Counted from the first letter of the stretch, positions 10,440-23,435 are shown. The stretch is DNA of 64,000 nucleotides from Trichopria drosophilae (GCA_030407085.1 CM059585.1:89914501-89978500), one strand, 5' to 3'. The notes: generated by a model from the letters alone, not told the origin. Translations and numbers: made by a program.

Positions 10440-12054
10440 ATGATTTATATTGTTTGCAAAATAAAATAACAGGTAAAAAAACCGTAAACAATCTACCGAA
10501 TAATTCACGGTCATACACAATCGTTTAATCGACAACCATTTTATAAAATATTACAAAACTGCACAGCATTTCTGAATTACTAGCGTACATAATGCGTTAC
10601 ATTTGCGAGTAAAAGCGTTGAACAAAAGATCGAAATACACGTACTAAAAGTATGATTTACTGTATGCCTAGCTTGTCTAAAGATGTAATTTGTATTTGCG
10701 GTTTTCCCTATGTGCATTTTGAAGCATTACATTTCCGGGGCCTTTTACAAATCTTACTACCACATGGGTAAAATTTAAAACAGTATTTTTTGAAATTGCA
10801 TAATTTTTACACATTTTCTGTGTAACCAAAGCTATCCATTCATACAACCATAATTAATTGAATTGATCGTAGAAAACTAATGTAATCAATCTCAATTATA
10901 TATATATTAATTATTATTAAATATGAATGATATATTATTAGACACCACAACACGATTATCAACATCCTTGTTACCACACCGAGAAAACTCATTTTGATAT
11001 TAGATACTACTATAATTGGTATCAATAGTTGGTATTTAATACCCATTTCTCTTTCAAGATACATCGAAAGTTGTAGGTAAATAAAAATACGGTATTGGTT
11101 ATTTGGAATGCAACTGCATTTTGTGGAGAACAATTTATAGTCGTGGGGATAAAAATTGAGTTATGTTGGGTCGGTAAAGTACGTAGGCAGATTGAACACA
11201 ATTTACTCTGTATTATAATTATTTTCACATTCCACTAATGTCATCTATAGCATAAGAAAATATAAAATGAAAGGAAAATGAACAATGAAAATTTATGATT
11301 AAGATGAATATAATTCTTGGAACAAATATTCGAAAGTAACCGGGATATTATCTGTACTTTACTAGGATATGGCTATAAAACCAAAGTATGCGCAAGTTCG
11401 CTGACCAAGTTTAAGTTATTTTTACTTCTGAAGGAAATTGTTAATGGTGAAATTAATAAATTGCCACAAAAACTGCAATTTACTTGTTTTTGTATTACAA
11501 ATCAATTCCATAGACTGAGTATACGGACTACTGTAACGTTAAATAGTACATTTTGTAACAAGTCAACAACTGCGAAAAATGCTATTTTTAATATAATATG
11601 CGTAAAGTTTGACTTCATGCACATTTTTCCTTCATGCTCATCCCTGAAGTCATACTCTACGCACTTGAAAAAGGCACATAAAACTACGCATACAGATATC
11701 AAAAAATAATGTTCGATTGAGTTCAACCTTACCCACTGCTCCTATCTAATCGCATGTTAAATTACTATTATTCTCACATGCGCAATAATTGACATGACTC
11801 GAGTTTTATTATTACAACATTATTTTATTCAAATATTTTAATTTATTTCATCGATCGTGCGTTTCGCTCATGATCCCCCTCCTCCCGGTATAATAATTAT
11901 TGTGATTTTAAAGAAACAAAAGAGGTTCTAATATACTCGAAATAAATATACTTGAATGAAAAGTAATATTAAATGAAAAATTAAACCTAATGTAAATATA
12001 ATTGTATAAAGCAAGTTATTTACGCATATTATCCAAAATAAAATTTGTTTTTGT
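10440..12054. other. Gene-free AT-rich stretch
   Basis: No RNA gene or repeat was seen. The 130-codon plus-strand frame at 11317-11709 is the second longest in the window, but its translation has no domain and the composition of random AT-rich sequence. Confidence 0.4.
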
Positions 12055-12376
12055 AATTGTGTGAGTAAAGTTAGTGCGTAAAGTACTTTTGATGCCTGTT
12101 TTTCGTGCGTAAAGTTCACTTTTACGCACTCCTGACGACAAAATTCGTAAATTGAACGGTCATGCGTAAAGTGGTACTTTACGTACTCAATCAGGCATCA
12201 AAACTTTACGCACTCTCTTAACGCACCCAATTACAAAGACTAGGATACCTAACATAGGTGTAAAGTATAACTGTTACGCATCGGTCGAGAATTTTCACAT
12301 CACTCGGCGCCCTCGGCGCCTCGTATGTATAGTTCCCGCCCGGTGCGTAAAAGTACACTTTACACCCTTGTTAGGT
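12055..12376. repeat. Word island, GTGCGTAAAGT type
   Basis: The words GTGCGTAAAGT and ACTTTACGCAC occur at least nine times in both orientations. GATGCCTGTTTTTCG is answered by CAGGCATCAAAA further on. It ends with GTTAGGTAATATACTATT, a border also seen at the islands at 25640, 55440 and 62070. It has no coding content. Confidence 0.6.
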
Positions 12377-13047
12377 AATATACTATTAATTACTTATATA
12401 AATTTAATAAAACTATGAAACTAACCTTTTGCAACAAATGTGTACTATCTGGAGCTCCATTGCGGAATGTACGGCATTGGGTGAGAATATTGCCGCTCTA
12501 TGAACGTCGTTTTTTTTTAATATGGCTTTGTAATGTTTGGTAATTACCAATATCAATATTCATCTCAGTTTGAAATATAGAGTTTAGTATATTTATATGT
12601 ATATACTCTTCCATGTAGACCACGTAGTAAAAGATTTCAAATTTTAATTTAATTTAACAAAATGTGCTAAAAAATATTTTTTCGTCGCCTTTTTAGACGC
12701 GCTTTTTAAAGTGAATGGAGAGAGAGGGGAGAAATCTCAATCGAGGGGCATGCTCAGTACGAAGAGAGATACAAATCTTGAATGGGAACATTATAATATG
12801 GGCCCACTCAAAACATCTTTCCGACATTAGTAAGAAAACTCAGCATGCTACGACCTCTTATCGCGAAGTTATTTCAATCTATAACATTTTTAATTTACAC
12901 AACCAGAGTAGCCGACAATAAAGTTAATCAAGACCAACTATGGTGTCTACGTCGGCATTACCCAAGATTCTTTGGGTATCGATCGTGCAGATAAATGTAT
13001 GTGGATTTACTTACGTTTTTTTGGAGGTTATGGGTGTCAATATTTTA
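12377..13047. other. Gene-free AT-rich stretch
   Basis: No supported feature. The frames at 12715-12921 and 12940-13122 are short and not recognised; the second is antisense to the transposase relic. Confidence 0.35.
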
Positions 13048-13241
13048 AAGTACAATTTAAATAAAATGTATGTTGAAAAATTGTTTGGGTTCAAATTGAA
13101 GATTTTGGGATTCCCAATGTAGGTATCTTCAAAATATCCAAATAAGAAATAATCCAATGCAGTTAAAGCTCGAAGATCTGGATGGCTATTCAATCTAACC
13201 TTACCCTCTAAATAACGTAAAGTGAATTTTGAGACTCTCAA
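13048..13241 (-). pseudogene. Mariner-like transposase relic, C-terminal part
   Basis: The minus-strand translation contains HPDLRALTALDYFLFGYFED. This matches the pattern of the conserved block SPDLTPLDFFLWGY-K- near the third catalytic acid of mariner-type DDD/E transposases (family knowledge); the final Asp of PLD is kept as ALD. Only about 60 codons survive, the Trp of FLWG is Phe, and the N-terminal DNA-binding and first two catalytic regions are missing. No matching terminal inverted repeats were found close by. Assignment to the superfamily is fairly likely; the subfamily is open. Confidence 0.45.
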
Positions 13242-13716
13242 CTTTATCGAAAGTGATTTCCATCACTTTCACTTTGAACTTATTGCTATAAGAGTAAAAT
13301 GTCAGTAAAAATAATTACAATCGAGTAGCATCTATACTACCAGGCGTGTTTTTTTCAATTTATAATAAATTTAATGACCAAGACAATATTTTTCTATTTT
13401 TAATTTTGGATTTCATAAGTTTGAGTTTATAGGTCATCCATGATTTAAAAAAAAAAACACAATATTTTAGACTTTGCAACTCGCTATAATTCCGACATCC
13501 CTTATTATTTTAGGGTAAAATGAAATCTAAATCATCGAACCTATCTTCCGTAATTTACCAACGCCTTTGTAAAAGTTTTAAAGAAGTTTTTAATAATGTT
13601 GAAAGTATTAAACAATTTTAAAATAGAGTGATTCTTGTCGAAATATGGTTCACTATAAAATTATAATGTCAATTTCGGCAAAAACGTTAATATTCATTAT
13701 TATTTAATTCAACATA

Positions 13717-13915
13717 GGGTAAACGGTACAGTAGTCGGCCACCCGAGAGTAGTCGGCCACCTTCCAGTTTTAGTCATTAATGTTAAAATTTTTGGGTGAT
13801 ATTTATATGTCGTCAGAGTATGGGGTAAGTACTATGCCGAGATATAAATTTACCCAAAAAATTTTAACATTAACGACCAAAAATGGAAGGTGGCCGACTA
13901 CTGTACCGTTTACGC
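13717..13915. mobile_element. TA-flanked MITE with GGGTAAACGG ends
   Basis: The 27 bp terminal inverted repeats begin GGGTAAACGGTACAGTAG at the left and GCGTAAACGGTACAGTAG at the right (reverse strand), flanked by TA. The word AGTCGGCCACC is repeated once more just inside the left end. The two halves pair almost fully, so the 199 bp element is a hairpin. It is probably a mariner/Tc1-type MITE. Confidence 0.75.
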
Positions 13916-13917
13916 TA

Positions 13918-14815
13918 CATAACATTTTGTTGAGTTTTATTAAAAGCATTTAATTTAAAGTAGTAATACTAAAGTGTCTTTAATAGTAATACATGATTAT
14001 GTAATCATTGATAACTAAATGATAAATCTACTAAAAAATTCAGGAGTATAATGTATCTGCAATTTTCGGAAAATCCATGCTCTCGACACAATAAAAATGA
14101 AGCCCACCCGCTTATAATATGCCATATTCAAAAAATATTACCTGCAATGAAATAAATAAAAAACTATTTAAAAACACGATAAATATTTCAGAAATTTATC
14201 GAATTTGAAACGTTTATTACTCAGTTTTCCATGTATTTAAAGTAAAAAAACGTAAAAAAGTGTAATATTATGATATTAACCCATATCCCAAGAACAATTG
14301 TAAAAAAATAATAATGTAACTATAATAAAGGGGGGAAACGTAAATGTGTATGATGTAAACGAAATGAACTTACAAATGTGCATGGTGTTTGGTACCAGTC
14401 AAAGTACCTCCACACTCGACAGTAAAACTCTGACCGACGAACAAATATAACTCAGTAAACGAACAAACCGCAGATAAACCGGAAGCTTCTTATTATGATA
14501 ACTTCTTATTTGATCCCATGTTGAAAAGCAAAGAGGAATGGCTGGTTCGGAATGGAGCCCACATTATGATATGTATGATAAAAATGGGGTCGAAGGAAAA
14601 TCATGTCGGATATTTCTATTAGTTCCCCGTCATTGTTTTGAGAGCACGAAGGCGTCTTTGATAAAATTTCTGAAGTTCCATAGATTTTTCAGTGATGCAT
14701 TTACTGCTACTTATCTTTCAAATATATTGTAAAATTAAGCCGTTAAATTTATTAAATTATATAAGCCATTATTGTAGGATACCTCCGATTCATTTATTAG
14801 TATAATATATTGGAT
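13918..14815. other. Gene-free AT-rich stretch
   Basis: Nothing supported. The frame at 14538-14732 has no recognisable domain. Confidence 0.35.
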
Positions 14816-15130
14816 TCATGTCCATACTCATTCAATAGCAACCAGTGAAAAATCAGTGAATGAATACTGAGTCAGTGACTTGCATCATAATGAGTGCATA
14901 AACAATGAATCGACGAACGAATTTCACTGTTTGGCGTTAATGTTTCACTGATTCAAGCAGTGAATGAATTTTATTGTCTCATGAAGCAACAAAACTTCAC
15001 TGACTAAAACAGTGAAATGTCACTATTTCTTAGCGGCTCTTTTTTCACTTTGGCAATCAGTGACTATTCGCTGAGAATCAATGGAATTTCACCGTTTAAA
15101 AATGAAAGAGTACTGATCAATTTTCCTCTA
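14816..15130. repeat. Word island, CAGTGAA/TTCACTG type
   Basis: CAGTGAATGAAT, TTCACTG, CAGTGACT and close variants occur about fifteen times in both orientations over 315 bp. There is no fixed period. A second island with nearly the same word lies at 61291-61745. Confidence 0.6.
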
Positions 15131-16080
15131 TCAGTGCCGAGCAGCAGAACATTTGCAAAAATGTCTCTTAGCGTACTATATTGTATATCGTTTCAGTGCA
15201 CGTGAAAGTAATTTCTTCGCAATTACATGTCGAACGACCAAAGCTGGCAAACGATCACGTACGTGTACTGCACCGTCTAAAATAATTTCTCCTAACGTCG
15301 CCTCCCAGCATCGGAATCGCCTCATTGTACCATTCTCCAACATTGTATCTACCTTACTGTAAAACACTCAGAATCGTCAATTCGGCTTCGAAGGGTCTTC
15401 CGCGTACGGGTTTACCATACAAATGAGACCCTCACGATCAGCGTGCCTTTGGTATAATTTTGCTAACCTGATTGTGCTCTCTCCTCCTCCTACGGTCCAA
15501 ATGCGGTATGCGGGTCGAACGCAAGAGAAGAAGATCCTGACTGCGATGTTTACCGTTCGCTTTAGTTGTAGATCGCCTTATCTCCCATCTTGGTCTCCTT
15601 TAACAAAGGTTCCTTACAATCGTCGAATGAAAAAGACGAAGAGGTGAAGACCCGAAATAGTCAGGATGAGCGAGAGAGACATTACGAATGTGTCTACCGT
15701 AGAGAATAGGAAATTCACGAGTCCTTTACCGCAGACTTCAAGAAAACTATTTCTCGAAGGTAATCTAAAAAGCTGTGGTTTTTCAGTCGTTCAGTATAGC
15801 TTTAGCTCATTTTTCCGCACGACCGTTCGGACCGTTACGCAGCGTGAATACGACTAGCTGAAATATACGACAGCGAAGGTGTGAATGATTGTAATTTCGT
15901 GTCAAAAACTGCGAGAAGAAAACTACCGCTTCGCACCAGCGTGTTTATGCTCATGTTTATATGTGGATACATCGTATACGAGATTTCCATATCGTTCAAT
16001 TAATGCGCGAATGGCTCGAGCTCCTTCGAAATCCTTGAACTGCACTGCAGTATGTTCATTTCGAATTTGAAATTAAAAAT
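15131..16080. other. GC-richer patch without recognisable gene
   Basis: The stretch is less AT-rich than its surroundings and shows five overlapping frames of 60-74 codons on both strands. None continues into another, none has good splice borders, and no domain is recognisable. Conserved non-coding DNA is a possible reading. Nothing more can be said from the sequence. Confidence 0.35.
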
Positions 16081-16265
16081 ATTGAACACAAGCGAAAGGC
16101 GGAAGAACCAAATGTAACTCAATTATTTTATAAAATGATACAAGGCTCATACTGGACTACCGTTCTAGATTCGAAACTGAAAGAATGACCTACTCCCGCG
16201 CATGTGGGAAAATGTGAATATTCATGTCAAATTCTTCTCCTAACCAGGGTCGACAACTGCAAATA

Positions 16266-16953
16266 TTACTTCGACCCAGACTAAGTCTGGACGAATTATT
16301 GAATTTGGTCACTTCGGGCAAAAAAATTATCCTATAGTTTTTCATCAAATTTCGACGTTTCGACAACCCCCCCCCCCCCCCCCCCCAGGGGTATTCTTCG
16401 TCAGCCCCTCGGGCGCGGTGATCACCTATGGGCGCATATGTTCTTTTTCGCCCTTAATACGAAAATAACTATTTCGATATATCTAAAAGATGTCTTATAG
16501 TATCTAAAAGATATCCGTCAGAGACCTTTTCGAGACTTTCAAGATATCTTTGACGAATTATATGTATATATATTGTATATATAAGATCTGACAGTAATTA
16601 GTAAAACACTGTAAGCATGTAATATGCATCGAATAGTATATTACAATACAAGTGCTTGAAGTAAGTGTTTTGCAACTTTTATTTATTAATACTTCGGCTG
16701 GCCTGTTGTCGGGGTCCAAGTTTTGAAAATGCTCATTTTCAATTTTCATACATAAAAGAAACACTACATTGTTGTAACATATTTATCGAAGCCACTTGGA
16801 CCTAAATATGATTGGACATCCAAATATCAATATAATTTTATAATATAATTGAAAGCTGTTAGTAAACAAACGAGTATTAAAGAATAGCCGACTCTCTACT
16901 GGGTCGAAGTTTCTGAGCGAGCGAAGCGAGCGAGGCACCACGCCAACACTAGT
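16266..16953 (+). mobile_element. Helentron-like non-autonomous element, copy A3
   Basis: It has the same ends as A1 (TTACTTCGACCCAGACT and CGCCAACACTAGT then TT). Compared with A1 it lacks about 470 bp of the left interior: the block with the tetranucleotide tract is absent, and TTTCGACGTTTCGAC is followed by a run of 20 C. It keeps the mirror repeat at 16915-16934. This shows that short internally deleted forms share exact ends with long ones, as expected for mobilised non-autonomous copies. Confidence 0.75.
16367..16386 (+). repeat. Run of 20 C
   Basis: An uninterrupted C20 tract lies inside copy A3, where A1 has CCCCCTACCCCCAGGGG-like sequence (1205-1220). Slippage growth is likely, and the length may be unreliable. 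Confidence 0.8.
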
Positions 16954-17063
16954 TTAAAGTTAAAATTCCTTCATAAATTCAAAGTTAGTTTGGAAATAAT
17001 TTAAGTATAAAAAATACTACCATTCTAGAGATAATGTAATACTCACGTAATAACACCCATATA

Positions 17064-17272
17064 CAGTAGTCCTTCTCTTATTCTAATTTTCTCCTCTCCC
17101 TCACTAAACGTTTGCTGTCTTGCTTTTCCTCTCTCTTTCTCGTTCGCAGAGCATGCGCAGTTAGATGTCATATGTGCTTCTAAGGAGAGTAGTAGGTGCG
17201 GTGGGGAGAACGCGTGACGAGAAATATTAGAATAGGAGAAGAGAAAAAATTAGAATAAGGGAAAGACTACTG
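17064..17272. mobile_element. TA-flanked MITE, CAGTAGTC ends
   Basis: Ends CAGTAGTCCTTCTCTTATTC and its near complement GAATAAGGGAAAGACTACTG are flanked by TA. The inner parts also pair (CTAATTTTCTCC / GAGAAAAAATTAG). It is 209 bp, non-coding, with a GC-richer centre containing GCATGCGCAG. Ends of CAGTNGTC type are usual in pogo-like elements (known). Confidence 0.75.
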
Positions 17273-17274
17273 TA

Positions 17275-18060
17275 TTACACAGATATAAGGTAAAATTATT
17301 TCTAAACAAAATACTTCTTTGATCCATTTTTTCAGGTGTAAATTTTGTACTAAGTATAATCAGTTGTAAAACCCCAAGATCTTCGAAATTATCGAATATA
17401 ACTTGTTTATAGCTTCGTTGCTCGCGCTGACGCGGTTCACAACTTACGCTTAAAAACGTCTACTCCAAAATTAGGAAAAAATCGATAAAAATTGGACAGA
17501 AACTGCATAAAAAGTGTCCACCCAACTTTTAGGTTATCGTAAAAAACATCTGGATAATATTACTCAAGTTATGGGCTAGAAACTGGACAAAAAGCAGTAA
17601 GCTATTTGTGTTAAATATGCTGAGTACTTTATAGCAAGAAACTATCCATAATTTATCTAAAAAAGTATCAAAAAATACAATCGACCATTTTGTTATAATT
17701 TTGTATAAAAAATTGGCCACATTTTATTACTTACAAACTGCCCAGCACACGTGTTTATTATCCCAAAACAGGTGAATATTTAAATCGAATTTCTACTAGA
17801 GCTCCTGTACATTTAATTGAAATTTCGCGGTGAATTTTTTTACAGTTAATTTTCCATTAATCAAATCTGGGTGTTAGGTATCCCTTTTCGGAGGTATACA
17901 TGAAATTCTATCCTTTTTATAATTATTGTGCGCTTAAAGTAAAATTTCATTACTTCTCGGTGTTAAAGTGTTAAAAGCACAGACTTTGATGCAGCTTAAT
18001 GATAAAGATATACCGAAGAGTGTCTAGTGGCTAAAAAGAGACGGTACTTGTAAAGTCCCA
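17275..18060. other. Gene-free AT-rich stretch
   Basis: Nothing supported. Confidence 0.35.
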
Positions 18061-18590
18061 CGACGTCGCACTTCTCTTCTTCCTTTTCTTGGCTTTCTTC
18101 CTATTCCTTCTCTTTTCTCGACTATCTCGGCAGGTCATCTTTTTGCCGGCCATACGTAACGCAGCGTGCAGACGATCCTCTCTTGTGCGTTCGCCACACT
18201 CTGCTCGGGTATGCGATATTATTCAACACCTCGGACACCCACATGTGCGTAGGTGATCTGGACACTGCACCGATTCCAGGCGGCTCGTGGCACATGCAAA
18301 ATCCAAGTGTTGGTCGGGTCGTATGCGAGAATACGTAGCGCACCAAGTGCCTGACAGGGTACTTGATCATCCTGGCATGCGGCACGACGTCGTCGTCTCT
18401 TCATCGAGTGCCAAGGATAGAAACCAGAAGAGCCCGAACAATTCCGATTCTTCCGGTCAGAGATTCGTCCCATTATGGCCGCGAGCGTAGCCAAACATCA
18501 TCCTGCCAAGAGGTGAACGATCTTAGCGCGTTCCTTAGTCTGTGTGTAATTGATGATAACAAAAGCATCCTCTCCTGATGTCTAACGTAT
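18061..18590. other. GC-richer patch with pyrimidine tract
   Basis: A CT-rich tract at 18068-18120 ends in CTATCTCGGCAG at 18134, which could act as a 3' splice site. The following plus-strand frame stays open for about 40 codons only. Frames of 67-91 codons overlap on both strands, which points to composition and not coding. A non-coding exon is possible but unproven. Confidence 0.3.
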
Positions 18591-19767
18591 TAAATCATCA
18601 GATATATGATTCATGTTACGATAAAGTTTTTTGTTTTTGATGGCCACCCTATGACTAATAATCGTGAAACAGTTCAGATCTTTAGGAATTCGCTGAAAGG
18701 ACGCTCATCTCATCAAATTCCAGTGATGATTCATTCTCTCAAACCCAGGATCGTTAGAAATTGGTAATTCCCATGAATAAGCCCTATCCAAATGAGATTA
18801 ATTTAAAACGGATAGAGATAGTATCGATGGAACCATAGGTTTTTTTCAATCAATGGCGATCATACATTAAAGTATGAAAATCATCTTGACAGTCGGTGGG
18901 TACCCAATTTAAAATGTTGGTGATCTTTCAAACCAAAAAAATACGCAACAAAATATCTACATGAGAAGGAAAATAGTTAATAGAATTATTTCATAATAGT
19001 AAAACATTTGATAACAAAAAGTAGTTAATTTTATAATAAACAAGAACATAATATTGTTCAGTTTACCATTTCCCGATATTTAAGTACGCATCATCGTACA
19101 TAACCTCAGATTCTCAGTACTTCAGTTTCATACTTGAATAGTCAATTCAAACATTACTAAACAGTGATATGGACATAATAAAATAAATTAAACGAAAATA
19201 TCCTTTTTCCTTACCAAAAGAATTATTTATATGGCCCTTTTCACAATGTTCTGAATTGCAAAAGTAACACTGCGAGCCACAGCTTTTCACATTGTTAATT
19301 TTACTATTATTATACTTTAGAAATGTTTTTACCATTTCTTCATGATTCCGTTATCCTTCTTTTTCTCTCTGTGTACTTCAAAAATATATGGAAAAACGTG
19401 TCCTGGGTCAAAATATCCGAAAAGCAATTATTTGCATTATATTTAAATTACATTAATACGCTTATATCATTTAGTACGATTCTCTTAAGAAAAGTGATTA
19501 CATCGTTAACATTATATTTTTGTATAAAACCTTCTAATGTTGTATGAATGACAACGGATTCAAAAGGTATGTGTGGTGTTACGATCTGAGTATTCGTAGA
19601 TATCTTCAGCATTTTATTTTTTTATTTTTTTTTCATATTTTTGTTTGCGATTTCCCTCACCGGGTGAGTGCCATGTCAATTGTCTGAGAACGGCCAACGC
19701 CCGCGCGAGTGACGAATGTTATTTTTCCGCATACGAGATTGGAAAAACCGAATATGTTCATCAATCA
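18591..19767. other. Gene-free AT-rich stretch
   Basis: Nothing supported. Confidence 0.35.
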
Positions 19768-19771
19768 TTAA

Positions 19772-20643
19772 GGGGCAAGTCCAGTGGTTTTTTCATCAAA
19801 AAATCGTTTTTTCAAAAACATGATTTTTGTATAGAATATACATTCCGAAATACGCTGAAAGTGGCTAGAAATGATTTTGTTTCGAAAATTACTCAGAATC
19901 CGAATAAAAAGTTGATATATCAAAAACGCTTGCGTACTCGCCGCGTGCTCTGTCCTGTTATCAGGCTGGGTCCTGTTTAGGCATGCATGCTATTTTATTT
20001 TGTTTTCTTTTAGTAAGCATTTCAATGCCTTCATTGGATTCTACGGTCCTGGCATTGCTGATTACGGTAAGTTGCTTTTTAGTCACTATTTCAGACCTAA
20101 AACTTTAAACGCGTTTTTCTCGAAACAGTAGTATTTTTTGAGCTGGCAGTCAAGATTAAAATAAAACAACTGATCCGATCGCGCTAAAATTGTAAGGGGA
20201 TGTTCTACGCATGTCTGGCTATCATCTGAACTAGAATCTTAATTTTTTATTAATATTCAGCAATTTTATAAACAACTGAAGTTGCAGAAAACACGCTTAA
20301 AAATTCAAAAGTTAACCACGTCGTTATTTTTCATCGTACAATGTTTATTCTAGTTCACAACATAGCTACTAACTTATATTTTAAGAAAAATGTTGATTTT
20401 TTTATTTCAAATGATTCAGACCCGAGATATCTTGAATGCCGTTTTAAGATCGGACCGACTTCACGCAGCTACAGCGAAGAAAGTATGACATGTATATATA
20501 TATATATATATATATATACAACATTCTTTTTTGCAACTAAAATATGTCAGTTTCAAAGTGCGAAAAGATGTGTATGGATTAAAAGTCTCCATCATGAAAT
20601 AAAAATTATTTTCTAACCCTGAAGAAACCACTGGATTAGCCCC
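19772..20643. mobile_element. TTAA-flanked non-autonomous element, GGGGC ends
   Basis: Terminal repeats GGGGCAAGTCCAGTGGTTTT and, on the other strand, GGGGCTAATCCAGTGGTTTC are flanked by TTAA on both sides; TA would also fit as duplication. The element is 872 bp. Interior frames (for example 20341-20616) show no transposase signature, and the frame 19645-19980 runs across the left border, so it is chance. A TTAA target suggests a piggyBac-type origin; this is inference. Confidence 0.65.
20493..20517. repeat. (TA)n microsatellite
   Basis: An uninterrupted TA repeat of about 12 units inside the 19772-20643 element. Confidence 0.85.
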
Positions 20644-20647
20644 TTAA

Positions 20648-22367
20648 TTGACCACTTCATTAAATTTTAATATATACCGCAAGAATCTTTGAAGTTTTGA
20701 TCATCGGCTTTTCATTACATTTTCGATCAATTAAATACAGTGTTATCCTAGTGAACATTTTTCATCAAAGCATCAATTCTGCTATAAGATTAAATCACAC
20801 ATAATACACTTGTTACATTTGAGAATTGAGTTTTTGTAGCGCAACAAAAACCCCTTCATTGCTTTTGAAACTTTCTTGCATTTTCGAAATCTATCACATG
20901 TTGAATTCAGTTATTTAATTTCTGATTGAGTTCTTGTGTTCAAGTACGATGATACGAGATTATACAATTAACTTCTGATTGTTATGTAAATTTCTTAAGT
21001 AATACAAAAGTTAACAACGATATATGGGTAAATACGCAAAAATTCATCCAATAACCTGGCCCCTACTCTCTGATTTATACTATTTTTTAATGTGTTCTAT
21101 TTTCCAAACAAGTGGCTTTACCTCCAATCAGAGGTCTCTTTCGAGATATAGCTGTGATTTTATTATTTTATATTTTTTCGCCCTTTAATAATTTAAACAT
21201 ATTTTGTTGGAAAAATTCACAATTTGTCGAAAAAAAATAATATAATAAATTTTGAACAATTTTTCTTGCTGAACGTTCGGATTAGACACTTTTTAGAAAT
21301 TGAGAACCGTACAACACGTGTTTTATGCATTTTTGTCTCCCGATCACGAATATACCAATAAAAATTAGCGCTCGGCTAAACCTTGCGGTATCTGTCTTGT
21401 AAAAACCACCTATAAACATTATTTTCTTTTATTTATCCTAAAAAATACGATGTCAACCAGAAAAGGTAGATAATATAATTCTCTACAGAAAAGGTTGTAT
21501 GCATTTTTTCGTAATTGCAAGGGAAGAAGTAAAATAGTTATAAAAATAACTAATTATGCTGCTTGTACGCCTTCAGCGTAGGTTTGATTATTACGACCAT
21601 ATGTTGGTTAGAGGTCTGGTTAGTATAGAAAAAAAGGGGGGGGGGGATATTGGGGGTTGGTTTTTTGCATTTACTAAAGTAAAAATATCACCCTCCACGG
21701 ACACCATCCCATATTGAAATTAAGGAGGGGAAAAGATCTAAAAAAAAAAACGTCCCAAAAATTCAAATTTATAAAAAAAAAATAAACGATTTATATTTTC
21801 AATTGATAAACTGACAAAAGGTGAGTTTTCTCTATGAAACCTGTTAAATGTCAAAAACCTACGTGAAGGCTTCATTGTGAATGGGTTGAAGCATTTTCTG
21901 TCTGTTTAACGTGATAGAATATTCCAATTTCAATTGCAATCTCTAACTAATTGACTGTTTTACTGATTTTATGAACAGAGTGATACACTGAGAGAAAATG
22001 AAATACTGGTTGACTTGTTTGTTGTATCATGTAAACAAATACGGGGTTATGTGCTGTGTGGATGATACGAGTGGGGGAAACGTCCGCACGTGTAACGAAC
22101 GATTTTTTTTTAATAAGTGTGCGGAAAATGTGGCCACTACACGTAACATTTAAAATTTGTTATAGCATGCGTAAAGTGCGTTCTTATGAATAATGGGGTG
22201 ATAAAGGGGGGGGGGGGGGGTCGGGGCCCCCCCCCCCCCGATATAAGCATACTTATGATTTTACAGATACAAAAACTTTCTTATATTTTTTATAATATCA
22301 TATCGTTTTTCTATATCAGTGTACAGTGTGATTTCCCAAACCGGGATGTGGAAATTATAAAAATTAA
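20648..22367. other. Gene-free AT-rich stretch
   Basis: No gene was seen. CACTGAGAGAAAATG at 21987-22001 resembles the ends of the CACTG elements at 28100 and 60914, but no partner end was found. A G10 run lies near 21638 and the G/C palindrome at 22206-22240 is listed separately. Confidence 0.35.
22206..22240. repeat. Homopolymer palindrome G15-TC-G4-C13
   Basis: A run of 15 G, TC, four G and then 13 C follow each other and can form a G:C hairpin or a G-quadruplex. There is no matching tandem unit nearby. Confidence 0.8.
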
Positions 22368-23435
22368 ACTAGATGCCTTCGATCAGAGTGCTTACAATTT
22401 TGGCTAAATTCGTATTGCAGTTCCCTGACGAAAGACTGATGCTTCCGGGAATATTCCCATTTTAACACTGCCAGGAAAGAAGGCAGCAGAGGGTAGTTCT
22501 AGCATCGTTAGGTTCGAGTAGTTTCTATACATATATTGTAACAATATCTTGTTCCTTAAATAGGGTGAATATGCCAATGAATGGACGGTTAAGCATTTTT
22601 CACACTTTGATCGATTGTAACTTTTATTAAAATTTAATTACGATACCACCATTAGAATCGTTAGACTCTGCTCTTTATGACCGTGTAGTTTAACCTTTGT
22701 TTTTATTTAATTATTAACCTCGTCTTCATACGTTTGTAAACAAATCCGCTAAACCACAATGAATAGACGGGTTAAATCAAATGGGACGTTTTCTGTCCCA
22801 GTTTTGGATGGCTTTAAAACTTTGCTTTGATTTTACAAAATAATAAACACTGGAACATCAATAGTACTATAAATATTGTTTTGAATGTACAAAGAACATA
22901 AAAAACGCGGTTTAGTCGAGTTTTTGACAGGTCGGGTTGCAGGAAATAAATTTTTTTATATGTGGGATACTTCGGTTTCCGTTTTTTACGGCATTATCGT
23001 TGATATTACGAAGAAATGAATACAACCTTTTTTGTAGAGAATTCGATGTTCTATATTTTTTGTTTGAAACATTTTTTTGTACGATTTATATTTTTTGTTA
23101 AAAAATGGAAAAAACGTGTTTTTTTGTTAAACCTCCCTATAATCTAGTATGCATTGTCTCCAAAAACTAATCAGATCTAAGTTTGGCCAAGAGAAACCCA
23201 AATCCGTTTGTACATTTTAAATTCGTCCTGCCAGGCGCGAGATATCGCGTATACAAAATTTGCCCACGGACGGACGGACGGACGTACAACCTAACGGACA
23301 CCAATTTTTTTATTGTTGCTTTGGGTTCCTTAGGGCCTGAAATGTCGACATTTGATGAAAAACTATAGGGTAATTTTTTGGCGGGCACTGACCAAATTCA
23401 ATACTTCGCCAGACCTATGGTCTGGGTCGAAGTAA
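22368..23435 (-). mobile_element. Helentron-like non-autonomous element, copy B1
   Basis: In element sense it starts TTACTTCGACCCAGACC at 23435 and ends GAAGGCATCTAGT at 22368, followed by T. It is about 90 percent or more identical by eye to B2 (39341-40646). An ACGG tetranucleotide tract lies at 23267-23284. It also holds the left half of a MITE (GGGTGAATATGCCAATGAAT at 22563), whose right end is lost: relative to B2 about 200 bp are missing near 22903. It is non-coding. Confidence 0.75.

Noticed and set aside
11317..11709. 130-codon plus-strand frame as a gene
   Set aside because: AT-type translation without recognisable domain and an opposite-strand frame over the same place.
18068..18134. 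Pyrimidine tract as a real 3' splice site
   Set aside because: No donor with good consensus and no coding continuity follows; kept only as a remark in the patch entry.
19645..19980. 111-codon frame as piggyBac transposase remnant
   Set aside because: It crosses the left end of the element at 19772 and shows no DDE-type motif.
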